From the NCBI GenBank assembly GCA_947627205.1, contig CANQVE010000004.1:32828-96827 (forward strand): a DNA stretch of 64,000 bases. Reading direction: 5' to 3'. Origin of the DNA: an uncultured Clostridia bacterium (GTDB taxonomy: Bacteria; Bacillota; Clostridia; Oscillospirales; Ruminococcaceae). This document shows positions 43,801 to 53,500 of the stretch, in pieces. How positions within the stretch are numbered: position 1 is the stretch's first letter; each line of letters starts with the position of its first letter. The notes beneath the pieces were generated by a model. That model was not told the DNA's origin. It saw only the letters and a program-made list of their open reading frames with translations, and made no database searches. A program made the translations under genes and the position numbers.

Positions 43801-44694
43801 TTATGAAACGAGCTGAAGTTCGTAAAAAGCTGAAAGTATTTGGTCAAAAGTCTTTTTGTTTTTTGCAAGAACGTCTGCGGCGCTGAGGCTCATTCCTGCA
43901 TTGTCGCCGTATCCCTTACAGCGAAAATAAAACGTTTCTTCGCGGCATTCTACGGATACGGCTTCGCTTCTTAGGTTAAGAGCAGAGCGTATCTCCGCTC
44001 CCGAAAGTTTTTTGCTCAGAAGTTCTATCGAAACAAGCCCGCCGTATTCGTCGTAAACGGGGTTTGAAAACCACTTTTCCTGCGGTTTTTCTGCAATGTT
44101 TATGACCGAAAAGGCGTTTAAGATCTCGTTTTCGGTAAAGGCGCGCTCCGTCAGATAACCCTTTGCGAGAGCGTCTTCGGGCAGTTCTTTTGACGGCATA
44201 AAGGGAAGCTCTCTTGTTTTTCCGCTCGATATAGCGCACATCTTAATTTTGACAGGCTTTTTGTCATTTGCAAGATAACTGTGCGAAGCAAGCTCAATCG
44301 CGCTCTGTACGAGCTTTCTGTCCGCAAGTTTTATGGCTGTGTCGGTATATGAAACAAACGGAAACTCATCGCAGACTGTAAAGTCGGCTATGGAAAATCG
44401 GTTTTTATCATTCAGTTCCGCTAGGGCGTTTGTATTAAAAACGACCGCCATTGCCGCCAAGGTCTGTTCTTCGTAGATATTCCCCGTATTCGGCATCATA
44501 CCGCAGATACAGCCCTCGATAAATTTATCAAAGCTCATCTGCTCGATTTTGTCCTTATCGCTTATGTAAACGGACACGCTTTTGGGAAATAAAGAGCTTT
44601 CGGTATTATCCACAGTAATATCCGAAATAACAGCAAAGACCGAAGCCGCAATAATTGCCGCGCAGACTAAAGCAAGAATTATTTTTTTAGGCAT
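43801..44694 (-). CDS. SpoIID-like protein with degenerate catalytic motifs
   Basis: 297 residues from the ATG at 44694, which has AAAAGGAG upstream; the longer frame runs through the gltA promoter and is not used. One N-terminal membrane helix (about 5-24). The rest follows the SpoIID/LytB layout: MSFDKFIEGCICGMMPN, EEQTLAAMAVVFNT, and a final FRCKGYGDNAGMSLSAADVLA...FDQILSAFY. In active SpoIID the first motif contains the catalytic Glu (S/A-E-M-P); here that position is Met66. The terminal GHGVGMSQYGA motif is also eroded. It may be a binding or structural relative. Divergent from citrate synthase. Confidence 0.7.
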   Translation of the reverse strand: MPKKIILALVCAAIIAASVFAVISDITVDNTESSLFPKSVSVYISDKDKIEQMSFDKFIEGCICGMMPNTGNIYEEQTLAAMAVVFNTNALAELNDKNRFSIADFTVCDEFPFVSYTDTAIKLADRKLVQSAIELASHSYLANDKKPVKIKMCAISSGKTRELPFMPSKELPEDALAKGYLTERAFTENEILNAFSVINIAEKPQEKWFSNPVYDEYGGLVSIELLSKKLSGAEIRSALNLRSEAVSVECREETFYFRCKGYGDNAGMSLSAADVLAKNKKTFDQILSAFYELQLVS

Positions 44695-44716
44695 TGCAAT
44701 ACTCCTTTTAATGCAC

Positions 44717-44745
44717 TTGACAAGCAGTGCCGAATGGTGTATAAT
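44717..44745 (+). promoter_or_regulatory. Promoter of citrate synthase
   Basis: Perfect TTGACA (44717-44722) and TATAAT (44740-44745) with a 17-bp spacer, about 35 bp before the start. Confidence 0.8.
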
Positions 44746-44779
44746 AGAATAGTATAATATAAAATGGAGTGATAGTGTT

Positions 44780-46144
44780 ATGGACAAATTGGAACATCTG
44801 AAATCAACAGAAGAATTAAAGAAAATGTGCGAAGAATTCTGTAAGAACAGCGTTATCAGCACAGACCTTATAAACAAATTCGGCGTTAAACGCGGACTCA
44901 GAAACCCCGATGGCTCGGGTGTCCTCGCGGGAATAACAAACGTCTGCTGTGTACACGGCTATGTAATAAGCGAGGGCGACAAACAGCCCATAGAGGGCGA
45001 GCTTATCTACCGCGGCTATAATATCCGCGACATAGTAAACGGCGCAAAAAAAGACAACCGCTACGGCTATGAAGAAGTCGTTTATCTTCTGCTTTTGGGA
45101 AAGCTCCCCACAGAAAGCGAGCTTCAGTCTTTTTCAAAGCTCATTGCAGAGTATCGCGAGCTTCCGCTTTATTTCATCGAGGACGTAATAATGCGCAATC
45201 CCTCGCCGAATATCATGAATAAAATGCAGCAGGCGGTACTTACTCTTTACAGCTATGACAGCGATCCCGAAAACAGTTCTCCCGAAGTGGAGATGCTTCA
45301 GGCGCTTTCAGTCATTTCAAAGCTCCCCGCAATAATGGTAGCTTCTTATCAGGCACTTCGCCGTTTTTATCATAACGACAGCATGGTCATGCACCAGATA
45401 AATAAAGAAGAGAGCCTTGCCGAAAGTATCCTTTCGACATTGCGCGACGACCGCGCCTATACTCCCGAGGAAGCAAAGCTCCTCGATCTTTGCCTTATGC
45501 TCCACGCAGAGCACGGCGGCGGAAACAACTCTACATTTACCTGCCGCACGGTATCGTCTTCGGGTACGGACGCCTATTCGGCATACGCGGCGGCGATAGG
45601 TTCTCTCAAAGGTCCCCGCCACGGCGGAGCAAATATAAAGGTCATGCAGATGCTCGACACCGTAAAGGACGGTGTAAAGGATTGGAATGATGATGAAGAA
45701 GTCGAGAATTTCCTGCATAAAATAATACGGAAAGAGGCGGGCGACGGCTCGGGACTTATCTACGGAATGGGCCACGCGGTTTACACGCTGTCCGATCCGC
45801 GTGCTGTTATACTTAAAAAGAACGCAATGGAGCTTGCAAAGGGAACCGAGTTTGAAGCCGAATTCAAACTCCTCGACAGCATTGAGCGAATAACTCCTAA
45901 AGTTTTCGCGGAAGAGCGCGGTGACATTAAGAATATATGTGCAAATGTGGATATGTATTCGGGACTTGTCTATAAAATGCTGAAAATTCCCGTTGAAATG
46001 TATACCGCGCTGTTTGCCTGCGCGAGAATGGCAGGCTGGTGCGCGCACAGAATGGAAGAAATGATAAATGGAAAGCGCATAATCCGTCCCGCTTATAAGG
46101 CTATAAATCTCAACAAGAAATACATTCCGCTAAACGAGAGGTAA
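44780..46144 (+). CDS. gltA: Citrate synthase
   Basis: 454 residues. Active-site segments are visible: EHGGGNNSTF (first His), GPRHGGANIKVM, GMGHAVYTLSDPRA (second His) and the Asp-containing loop VDMYSGLVY near the C-terminus. The N-terminal extension of about 45 residues is longer than in the E. coli enzyme but common in clostridial relatives. It condenses acetyl-CoA and oxaloacetate. Its own perfect promoter separates it from aconitase and IDH; the three enzymes together make 2-oxoglutarate. Confidence 0.93.
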   Translation: MDKLEHLKSTEELKKMCEEFCKNSVISTDLINKFGVKRGLRNPDGSGVLAGITNVCCVHGYVISEGDKQPIEGELIYRGYNIRDIVNGAKKDNRYGYEEVVYLLLLGKLPTESELQSFSKLIAEYRELPLYFIEDVIMRNPSPNIMNKMQQAVLTLYSYDSDPENSSPEVEMLQALSVISKLPAIMVASYQALRRFYHNDSMVMHQINKEESLAESILSTLRDDRAYTPEEAKLLDLCLMLHAEHGGGNNSTFTCRTVSSSGTDAYSAYAAAIGSLKGPRHGGANIKVMQMLDTVKDGVKDWNDDEEVENFLHKIIRKEAGDGSGLIYGMGHAVYTLSDPRAVILKKNAMELAKGTEFEAEFKLLDSIERITPKVFAEERGDIKNICANVDMYSGLVYKMLKIPVEMYTALFACARMAGWCAHRMEEMINGKRIIRPAYKAINLNKKYIPLNER

Positions 46145-46151
46145 TAAACAT

Positions 46152-47003
46152 ATGACTAAAAACGGCAGAATATCGGCTTTCGTGCTTATCGCGGGGATCG
46201 TTCTCAGCATTGCCGCAAGAACGATCGGGATATTGTCCTTTACCGATATGAAAACAGGATTTTTGTTTCATGAAAGCACGGTTTTGTATTGCATAATTTT
46301 TTTCGGGCTTTGCGCGTGCGTTTCGGTCATTACGGCTGTATCCGCGCCAAAGACCGAACGAATGTCCGAAAAAGGTGCGTTAATACTAGGCTGTATAACT
46401 GTATTTATCGCGGCGTTCGCGGTTTATGACAGTATATGCGGCTTAAACTCAATAAAGCCCTTTATAGTAAGGATAATTGTCGATTTCGTCATGGCGGCGT
46501 ATATTCTTGTTGTAGGAGTATTGACGCTGAGGAAAAGGGAAATAACTCCGCTCATAGGATTTTTATATTCGGTTATAGGAGCATATTATATTTTCCTCGC
46601 GGTCGCGGGTATCTCTCAGAGAATGTCCGTGCTGACTTATCATGAGTATCTTCTCGATGTCCTGACGACAACTTCGGGCGGTGTTTTCCTCGCGCTTTTC
46701 GGAAAGTTCTATTCGGGAAACGGCGAAAAGCACACCCTGTTCTTTATGCGCTTCTGGGGCACTGCCGCGGCGGTATTCTCGCTTTCTTCGGCATTCGGAA
46801 CGATTCTTGCGAAGATTTTCGGTTCGGAAGAAATTTCCGAAAGGATAACCGCCGATCCCGCCGTTGCGGAAAAGTTTTTTCAGGACAACGCATTGAGCGC
46901 AGACGGAAATTATATGATGTCATTTGCTCCGTGGGTAAATCTCATGGTGGGGATATTTGCCGCAGCAGCGGTATTTATGTCGTTTTCGGAAAATAAGGAT
47001 TAA
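46152..47003 (+). CDS. Polytopic membrane protein, unknown
   Basis: 283 residues with about seven to eight hydrophobic segments (around 8-28, 40-62, 76-98, 104-125, 135-155, 175-190, 205-225, 260-278). No transporter or enzyme motif is recognised. GAGAGG about 10 bases upstream; it follows citrate synthase by 7 bp, so it is probably co-transcribed with it. An AGATCCG/CGGATCT hairpin follows its stop (about 47012-47041). Confidence 0.7.
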   Translation: MTKNGRISAFVLIAGIVLSIAARTIGILSFTDMKTGFLFHESTVLYCIIFFGLCACVSVITAVSAPKTERMSEKGALILGCITVFIAAFAVYDSICGLNSIKPFIVRIIVDFVMAAYILVVGVLTLRKREITPLIGFLYSVIGAYYIFLAVAGISQRMSVLTYHEYLLDVLTTTSGGVFLALFGKFYSGNGEKHTLFFMRFWGTAAAVFSLSSAFGTILAKIFGSEEISERITADPAVAEKFFQDNALSADGNYMMSFAPWVNLMVGIFAAAAVFMSFSENKD

Positions 47004-47070
47004 GTTTTATCGGAGATCCGACATTCGTTTGATATCGGATCTTCGATTGCCTGTTTAAGAATGACGTGGT

Positions 47071-48411
47071 GTGAAATTGAAGTTTAAAAGAATTATAGCC
47101 GCCGCAGCAGCTTTTGTTATGAGCGTTATGCTGTGCGGATGCAGCGAAAGCTCGGTCGAAAATCTTCTCAGTCCGCCGAAGCTGCTCGACGAACAGAATG
47201 AACTGTACAGCGAGCTTGTAAAAAGCGTCGGACAGAATGTAAAACTTAAATATCCCCAGAGCGGGGATTATCGTTCGCCTTTTGTCATATACAATCTCGA
47301 CGACGAGCCCGGAGAAGAGGCGCTCGTTTTCTATGAAAGCAAAAATACTTCTGCGGGAGAAAGCTCTTTGAGGCTCAAGATCTTTGACAAGACAGACGGA
47401 AAATATCGGGCTGTATACGACCTTGCGTGCGCGGGAAGCGAAGTCGAGAGCATAAGTTTTCCGAAACTTTCCGAAAAGGGAAACACAAATATTATCGTAA
47501 GGTATACGCTTTTAAACCAGTCCGAAAAAGCGTTTTCCGTATATTCATACGAAAATCGAACGCCCACGGAGCTTTATTCTTCGCCTTATGTCTGCCTTGA
47601 TGTTTTCGATATAAACGGCGACGGCGTGGACGAGCTTATAACCGTAAATTATGACAAGACAACGCAGACTTCTACCGCGATGATGTTTACGGACGGAGAA
47701 AACGGGTTTGAAAAAATTTCGCAGACAAACCTCTACAGCGGCGCGGGAGATTATATGAGAGTTACTGAGGGAAAGCTCGACGAAAAAACCTCTGCGCTTT
47801 TCCTCGATTATTCAAAGGGCGGCGGCGTTTCGGGAACGGACGTTGTATACTGCACTTCAAATCAGCTCTTGTGTCCCGTGGGCGTTGGTCCGACGACGCT
47901 TCTGCCGAATATTCAGAGAGTAACAAACGATTATATGGCGGAAATATTCTGCTATGATATTGACGGAGACGGATTTATAGAAGTTCCGAACACAAAACTT
48001 CTTCCCGGCTATGAAACCGTAAACCGAGCGGAACAGCTTTATGCAATGGAATGGTATACGGTAGCATACAGCAAATTCGCTCTCGAATATTACAGCTATG
48101 TTTCGAGCAAATACAGCTTTGCGCTTATTTTCCCGAGCAGGTGGCTGGGAGTTGTAACGGCTATAGCTGATTTTGCGAACAATGAAATAGTGTTTATCTA
48201 TTATGACGAGCAGATAGGTCTTGACCTCGAAAATGCAGAGGAAATAATAAGGATAAGAGCAGTAGATAAAGATGACAAAGAGGGACTTGAAAAGGCAAAA
48301 GAGCTTACGTTCCTCGGAGAAACGGACGAAACTTATTATTGTATGGAACAGCAGAGCGGAAAGCTGGCACTGACGGAGAGCGAGCTTAAAAATTGCTTTA
48401 AAATGCTGTGA
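47071..48411 (+). CDS. Lipoprotein with FG-GAP/VCBS-like calcium-site repeats
   Basis: 446 residues, GTG start. The signal peptide ends MLCGC (Cys24 lipidated). Two segments resemble the calcium-binding loop of FG-GAP/VCBS repeats: FDINGDGVDELITV and CYDIDGDGFIEVPN, each D-x-[ND]-x-DG. The remainder is beta-rich and unassigned. It is encoded directly upstream of a response regulator and histidine kinase, with only 22 bp between. It may be a substrate or sensor of that system, an inference from context. Confidence 0.75.
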   Translation: MKLKFKRIIAAAAAFVMSVMLCGCSESSVENLLSPPKLLDEQNELYSELVKSVGQNVKLKYPQSGDYRSPFVIYNLDDEPGEEALVFYESKNTSAGESSLRLKIFDKTDGKYRAVYDLACAGSEVESISFPKLSEKGNTNIIVRYTLLNQSEKAFSVYSYENRTPTELYSSPYVCLDVFDINGDGVDELITVNYDKTTQTSTAMMFTDGENGFEKISQTNLYSGAGDYMRVTEGKLDEKTSALFLDYSKGGGVSGTDVVYCTSNQLLCPVGVGPTTLLPNIQRVTNDYMAEIFCYDIDGDGFIEVPNTKLLPGYETVNRAEQLYAMEWYTVAYSKFALEYYSYVSSKYSFALIFPSRWLGVVTAIADFANNEIVFIYYDEQIGLDLENAEEIIRIRAVDKDDKEGLEKAKELTFLGETDETYYCMEQQSGKLALTESELKNCFKML

Positions 48412-48433
48412 GAATATTTCGGAAAGGCTTTTT

Positions 48434-49129
48434 ATGAAAAGAATACTTGTTTGTGAGGACGAGGCTTCAATCAGGGATTTTGTCGTTATAAACCTGCGCA
48501 GAGCGGGATATGACGTTGTGGACACATCGAGCGGAGAAGAAGCCTGCGAGGTCTACAAGAAAAACGGCGGCGGATTTGATGTGGCATTGCTTGATATCAT
48601 GATGCCGGGAATGGACGGCGCGGAGCTTTGCAGGTGGATAAGAGAGCAGAGCGCCGAGATAGGCATAATGATGCTTTCGGCAAAAAGCCAGGAAATCGAC
48701 AAGGTAAACTGCCTTATGCTCGGAGCGGACGATTATGTGACAAAGCCGTTTTCGCCGAGCGAGCTTGTGGCGCGCATTGACGCGCTTTACCGCAGAGTAA
48801 CCATGAGCCGTTCGCCGAAAGAAGAAGCAAAGGTCATAATAGCCGAGCCTTTTAAGCTCGATCTTCAAAACAGGATCTGCTATAAGAACGGAGAGATAAT
48901 CGAGCTTACACAGGTTGAGTTTCATATGATGAAATATCTTCTTACAAACAAAGGTTCTCCAATTGACCGAAGATCTATTCTTCGTCATATCTGGGGCGAC
49001 AGCTATGTCGGAGAAGATAAAGTGATAGACGTAAATATGAGAAGACTTCGTATGAAGATAGAGGACGATCCCTCGTCGCCGAAGTATATACAGACTATCT
49101 GGGGATATGGGTATAAGTGGAACGGCTGA
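48434..49129 (+). CDS. Response regulator, OmpR/PhoB family
   Basis: 231 residues. Receiver domain with acidic pocket CEDE, phosphoacceptor Asp54 (LLDIMMPGMDG) and Lys in VTKPFSP. A winged-helix DNA-binding domain (about 133-231) contains LTQVEFHMMKYLLTN and VDVNMRRLRMKIE-type motifs. GGAAAGG lies upstream. The stop overlaps the kinase start (TGATG), so the two are coupled. Confidence 0.93.
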   Translation: MKRILVCEDEASIRDFVVINLRRAGYDVVDTSSGEEACEVYKKNGGGFDVALLDIMMPGMDGAELCRWIREQSAEIGIMMLSAKSQEIDKVNCLMLGADDYVTKPFSPSELVARIDALYRRVTMSRSPKEEAKVIIAEPFKLDLQNRICYKNGEIIELTQVEFHMMKYLLTNKGSPIDRRSILRHIWGDSYVGEDKVIDVNMRRLRMKIEDDPSSPKYIQTIWGYGYKWNG

Positions 49130-50568
49130 TGAAAGAAAAAAATCTGAAAAAAGGCCGTCATTCGCTTGCGACAAAGTGGCTCGTAAATACTCTGTCGGTC
49201 GTTGTTATAGTGCTTATTCTCGTAAATTTCGGCGTTTATTATTTTGTCCGACAGTATTATTACGGCTCTGCGGAAAGTTATATGATCTCCGAAGCAAACG
49301 CCACCCAGACGATATTAAAGCGCCTTTATGAAGATCCTGCGATAAACTATTCCGCAGAGGTCAGAGAGATGATAGAGGGCTTTGAAAAAAAGAACGAAAT
49401 GGAGCTTATGTCCATAAACCGAAACGGACAAGTTTCTCTTTCTTCGAGCGGATTTTCTCCCGAGGGAGATTATTCCATGCCCGATTATGAGCTTGCACTC
49501 GAAAGCGAAGACCGAACGGGCGTTTATATCGGAAAGGGCAGAGGAGAAAATATCATAGCCGTTACTGTCATAATCGACAATCCCAGCAGTAATTTCAGAG
49601 CTATGAGATTTGTAACGAGCCTCGGAATGATAGATGCGCGCATAAGCGGTATAATGCTCGCGTGCGTAGTGACGAGCGCGTTTATAATCCTTATAATCAC
49701 GCTTATGGGAACATATTTCGTAAAGTCCATCTGCGTTTCTCTCGTGCAAATGGGAGATATAGCAAAGAAGCTCGCAAAGGGCGACTTTTCTGAAAGAATA
49801 CCCATAACCGCAAACGACGAGATAGGACAGCTCTCTCGGTCATTCAACGAAATGGCGGACGAGCTTGAAAATTCCGAGCAGATAAAAAACGACTTTATCT
49901 CAAGCGTATCTCACGAGCTGAGAACTCCGCTTACGGCAATAAAAGGCTGGTCCGAGACTCTCAGCGAGGGTTATGACGAGGAAACGTTCTCAAAAGGAAT
50001 GAAAGTCATAACGGGCGAAACCGCAAGGCTCGAACAAATGGTCGAGGAGCTTCTTGACTTTTCGAGGATACAGAGCGGAAGACTGACGCTCCAGATGGAC
50101 ACAATAGATATCGTAGCCGAGCTTGAGGACGCGTTGTTAATATATATCGACAAAGCGAAAAAAGAAGAAAAGACTATTTCGTATAACGAACCGCAGTTTA
50201 TGTGCGCCGTATACGGCGACAAGAGCAGACTGCGCCAGGTGTTTATAAATATCATAGACAATGCTGTAAAGTATACCGAGCCTAACGGGAGAATAGAAGT
50301 TATCGTTACCAAAAACGAAGACCTTGTGGTAATTTCAATTTCCGATACGGGCTGCGGAATTGCGCCCGAAGACCTGCCGAAAGTAAAGCAGAAATTCTAT
50401 AAGGCAAACAGAACAAAGCGCGGTTCGGGAATAGGGCTTGCCGTTGCGGACGAGATAGTTTCAATGCACGGCGGTCATCTTAAAGTCGAAAGCGTGCTTG
50501 GAGAGGGAACGACAGTCACGGTCATGATACCGCTTGCGGAAAAGAAAGGAGAGCCGTCTGATGGATAA
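49129..50568 (+). CDS. Sensor histidine kinase
   Basis: 479 residues from the ATG at 49129, which overlaps the regulator stop; a GTG four codons earlier is less likely. Two membrane helices (about 15-38 and 170-195) flank an extracytoplasmic sensor of about 130 residues. A HAMP domain follows, then the H-box SHELRTPLTAIKGW with His262, N-box NIIDNAVKYTE, G1 DTGCGIAPED and G2 GSGIGLAVADE. A typical membrane-bound class I kinase. The preceding lipoprotein may be part of the signal pathway. Confidence 0.93.
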   Translation: MKEKNLKKGRHSLATKWLVNTLSVVVIVLILVNFGVYYFVRQYYYGSAESYMISEANATQTILKRLYEDPAINYSAEVREMIEGFEKKNEMELMSINRNGQVSLSSSGFSPEGDYSMPDYELALESEDRTGVYIGKGRGENIIAVTVIIDNPSSNFRAMRFVTSLGMIDARISGIMLACVVTSAFIILIITLMGTYFVKSICVSLVQMGDIAKKLAKGDFSERIPITANDEIGQLSRSFNEMADELENSEQIKNDFISSVSHELRTPLTAIKGWSETLSEGYDEETFSKGMKVITGETARLEQMVEELLDFSRIQSGRLTLQMDTIDIVAELEDALLIYIDKAKKEEKTISYNEPQFMCAVYGDKSRLRQVFINIIDNAVKYTEPNGRIEVIVTKNEDLVVISISDTGCGIAPEDLPKVKQKFYKANRTKRGSGIGLAVADEIVSMHGGHLKVESVLGEGTTVTVMIPLAEKKGEPSDG

Positions 50569-51538
50569 AGCCAAAAAGACAACTATCGGCGGTCAGGCGC
50601 TTATAGAGGGAGTTATGATGAAAGGCGTTTCCGTCGGCGCAATGGCAGTAAGGAAAAAAGACGGCTCTATTTATCTTGAAGAATGGAAAATTCCCGAAAA
50701 AAAGTGGTATAACAAAGCGCCGTTTATACGCGGCTGTATAAATTTCGTTTCTCAGCTCAAGGACGGGTATTCTTATATAAACAAATCCTCGGAGATAAGC
50801 GGAGAGTTTGATGATGAAGAACCGACAAAATTCGACCTGTTTCTTGTAAAAACTTTCGGCGAGCAGGGCGCTGAAAAAGCGGTGAATGCCATTGCGGGGA
50901 TATTGACGTTTCTGATGATAGCGGCAATGCTCGCGGTGTTTCTGTTCCTGCCGAGTTTTTTGTTTACGCTTATTGAAAACGCCGTTAGCACGGATATATC
51001 AATGTGGAAGTCGGCGTTTGAGGGCGTGCTGAAATTAGTGCTGTTTATAGTGTATATGGCAATCGTCGCGCAGACAAAGGGCATTCGCAGAGTATACGAA
51101 TATCACGGCGCAGAGCATAAGACCATAGCTTGTTATGAAGCAAAAAAGGAACTTACGGTAGAAAACGTCCGTCAGATGAAGAGATTTCACCCGCGCTGCG
51201 GAACGAGCTTTATCATAATAACGCTTCTAGTGAGTATCCTTGTTTATTCGCTCATTCCTCTCGAACCGGGAGCATGGCTCGGAATTGAAAACAAGGTGCT
51301 TTCAACTCTCCTCAGAGTATTGATAAAACTGCCGTTTTTGCCGATAGTCGTCGGCATTTCATACGAGCTTATAAAACTTGCTGGAAGATATACAAACGTC
51401 TTTACAAAAATAGTTTCCGCTCCGGGACTTTGGACACAGCGACTTACTACCCGCGAGCCCGACGACAGTCAGATAGAAGTTGCCATAGCCGCGATGACGC
51501 CCTGCCTGCCTAAAGAAAACGAAGACGACAATTGGTGA
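50561..51538 (+). CDS. DUF1385-family membrane protein (YqhQ-like)
   Basis: 325 residues from the ATG at 50561 (AAAGGAGAGCC upstream); it overlaps the kinase end by 8 bases. GGQALIEGVMMKG at the N-terminus and YHGAEHKTIACYE, then RFHPRCGTSFI, are the family's conserved motifs, followed by several membrane helices. It is typically encoded next to prmC in Firmicutes, as here. Function unknown; His/Cys/Glu motifs suggest a metal site. Confidence 0.88.
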   Translation: MDKAKKTTIGGQALIEGVMMKGVSVGAMAVRKKDGSIYLEEWKIPEKKWYNKAPFIRGCINFVSQLKDGYSYINKSSEISGEFDDEEPTKFDLFLVKTFGEQGAEKAVNAIAGILTFLMIAAMLAVFLFLPSFLFTLIENAVSTDISMWKSAFEGVLKLVLFIVYMAIVAQTKGIRRVYEYHGAEHKTIACYEAKKELTVENVRQMKRFHPRCGTSFIIITLLVSILVYSLIPLEPGAWLGIENKVLSTLLRVLIKLPFLPIVVGISYELIKLAGRYTNVFTKIVSAPGLWTQRLTTREPDDSQIEVAIAAMTPCLPKENEDDNW

Positions 51539-51544
51539 GAAAAG

Positions 51545-52375
51545 TTGGAAAACAGAGAACTTCTGAGTATGATGATCTGCGCGCTTTCGGACAGCGGTGT
51601 TGAAAACGCGGGATTTGAGGCAAAACAGCTTTTGGAGCTTTGCGGATTGCCGAGAATGAAAATTATCTCCGAGCCGAAAGGCATTGTTCCAAAACTGACC
51701 GAAGCCGATGCAAAAAAATATCTCGAAAGGCGGATCTCGGGAGAACCGTTACAGTATATCCTCGGAGAATGGGAGTTTTACGGTCTGCCATTTAAGGTCG
51801 GAAAAGGCGTTCTTATCCCGCGCCGGGACACCGAAATTCTTGTGGATATAGCAAAAGATTTCCTCGGAAATAATTTCGGAAATGCGAGCGTCCTCGACCT
51901 TTGCGCTGGGAGCGGATGTATAGGCATAGCCCTCGCAAAGACCTGCGGAGCAAACGCTGTTCTTGTGGAAAAGTCCGAAGAAGCATTTGCTTATCTCACC
52001 GAGAATATAAAGCTCAACAACGCCGAAAGCCTTTGCAGAGCGGTTTTAGGAGATTGCTTCGATGGATACGGAAAATTTGACGTTATAGTATCAAACCCGC
52101 CGTATCTTACAAAGTCCGACATGGAAAACCTCCAGCGCGAGGTGAGCTTTGAGCCCGAAATGGCGCTTTACGGAGGGGAAGACGGACTTTATTTTTACAG
52201 AAAACTTCTTAAAGTTCATGTTGAAAATTTAAGGCAAGGCGGGTTATTCGCCGTCGAAATAGGTATCGGCGAGGAAAAAGCGGTTATGGAAATATTCCGT
52301 GAAAACGGTTTAGAGCCCTCGTGTGAAAAGGACACACAAGGGATATACAGAGTAGTGTATTCAATAAAAACATAA
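51545..52375 (+). CDS. prmC: Peptide chain release factor N5-glutamine methyltransferase
   Basis: 276 residues with a TTG start. LQYILGEWEFYGLPFKV and the SAM-binding DLCAGSGCIGIALAK precede the NPPY motif (VSNPPYLTKSD) that methylates the Gln of the GGQ motif in release factors. It is 6 bp after the DUF1385 gene. Recognition by motif and context is strong. Confidence 0.92.
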   Translation: MENRELLSMMICALSDSGVENAGFEAKQLLELCGLPRMKIISEPKGIVPKLTEADAKKYLERRISGEPLQYILGEWEFYGLPFKVGKGVLIPRRDTEILVDIAKDFLGNNFGNASVLDLCAGSGCIGIALAKTCGANAVLVEKSEEAFAYLTENIKLNNAESLCRAVLGDCFDGYGKFDVIVSNPPYLTKSDMENLQREVSFEPEMALYGGEDGLYFYRKLLKVHVENLRQGGLFAVEIGIGEEKAVMEIFRENGLEPSCEKDTQGIYRVVYSIKT

Positions 52376-52390
52376 ACGGAGGAAAAATTT

Positions 52391-53500
52391 ATGGCAATGG
52401 AAAAGAAAAAGGCGGCTCCCGTCGAGAAAACAGTAGCGCCCGATGAAAAGAAAAAAGCGCTCCAGACAGCTATAGCTCAGATCGAAAAACAGTTCGGCGA
52501 CGGAACAATTATGTTCATGGGCGAAAACAAGCACATGGACGTAGAACATCTTCCTACAGGCTCGCTTATGCTGGACTTGGCTCTCGGAATAGGCGGACTT
52601 CCAAAGGGAAGAATAATAGAAATCTACGGCACGGAAAGTTCGGGCAAAACAACGCTTTGCCTCCATGCAGTAGCCGAGGCTCAGAAAGCGGGCGGAATGG
52701 CGGCGTTTATAGACGTGGAACACGCCTTAGATCCCGTTTATGCAAAAGCGCTCGGCGTTGATATAGACAATCTTCTTGTATCACAGCCCGATACGGGAGA
52801 ACAGGCGCTTGAAATAATCGAAACTCTCGTCCGCTCGGGAGCTATCGACATTGTTGTTCTCGACTCCGTTGCGGCAATGGCAACAAAGGCAGAAATAGAC
52901 GGTGAAATGGGCGACGCTCATGTCGGCGTTCAGGCAAGGCTCATGTCCCAGGCAATGAGAAAACTCACCGCCGTTATAGGAAAGACAAACTGCGTTGCTA
53001 TATTCATAAACCAGATCCGCGAAAAAATAGGCGTTATGTACGGAAACCCCGAAACAACTCCCGGCGGCAGAGCGCTTAAATTCTACGCTTCCGTAAGAAT
53101 AGAAGTAAGAAAAGGCGAGCCTCTCAAAAACGGCGCGGAGGTTTATGGAAACCGCGTTAAATGCAAGGTCGTAAAGAACAAAGTTGCTCCTCCCTTTAAG
53201 ACCGCCGAGTTTGATATGATATTCGGACAGGGCATTTCGAGAATGGGCGAGGTCGTAGACTGCGCCGTTGAAATGGGAATAATCAAAAAGAGCGGTTCTT
53301 GGTTCAGCTATGACGATATGAAGATAGGGCAGGGACGCGATAAGGTATTTGATTTTCTCAAGGAAAATCCCACAATAAGCGCGGAGATAGAACAGAAAGT
53401 CCGCGATGAGTTTTTGAAAAAGACCGAAACCGAAGAATCTGCGCCGCAGGATAACACCGACAGCGACGATTTTTCCGAGTTCAAGGAAGATGACCTTTGA
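52391..53500 (+). CDS. recA: Recombinase RecA
   Basis: 369 residues. Walker [48 protein letters not shown] and [34 protein letters not shown] are all diagnostic. An acidic C-terminal tail is present ([13 protein letters not shown]). CGGAGGA upstream supports the start. Its stop overlaps recX by one base. Confidence 0.98.
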   Translation: MAMEKKKAAPVEKTVAPDEKKKALQTAIAQIEKQFGDGTIMFMGENKHMDVEHLPTGSLMLDLALGIGGLPKGRIIEIYGTESSGKTTLCLHAVAEAQKAGGMAAFIDVEHALDPVYAKALGVDIDNLLVSQPDTGEQALEIIETLVRSGAIDIVVLDSVAAMATKAEIDGEMGDAHVGVQARLMSQAMRKLTAVIGKTNCVAIFINQIREKIGVMYGNPETTPGGRALKFYASVRIEVRKGEPLKNGAEVYGNRVKCKVVKNKVAPPFKTAEFDMIFGQGISRMGEVVDCAVEMGIIKKSGSWFSYDDMKIGQGRDKVFDFLKENPTISAEIEQKVRDEFLKKTETEESAPQDNTDSDDFSEFKEDDL

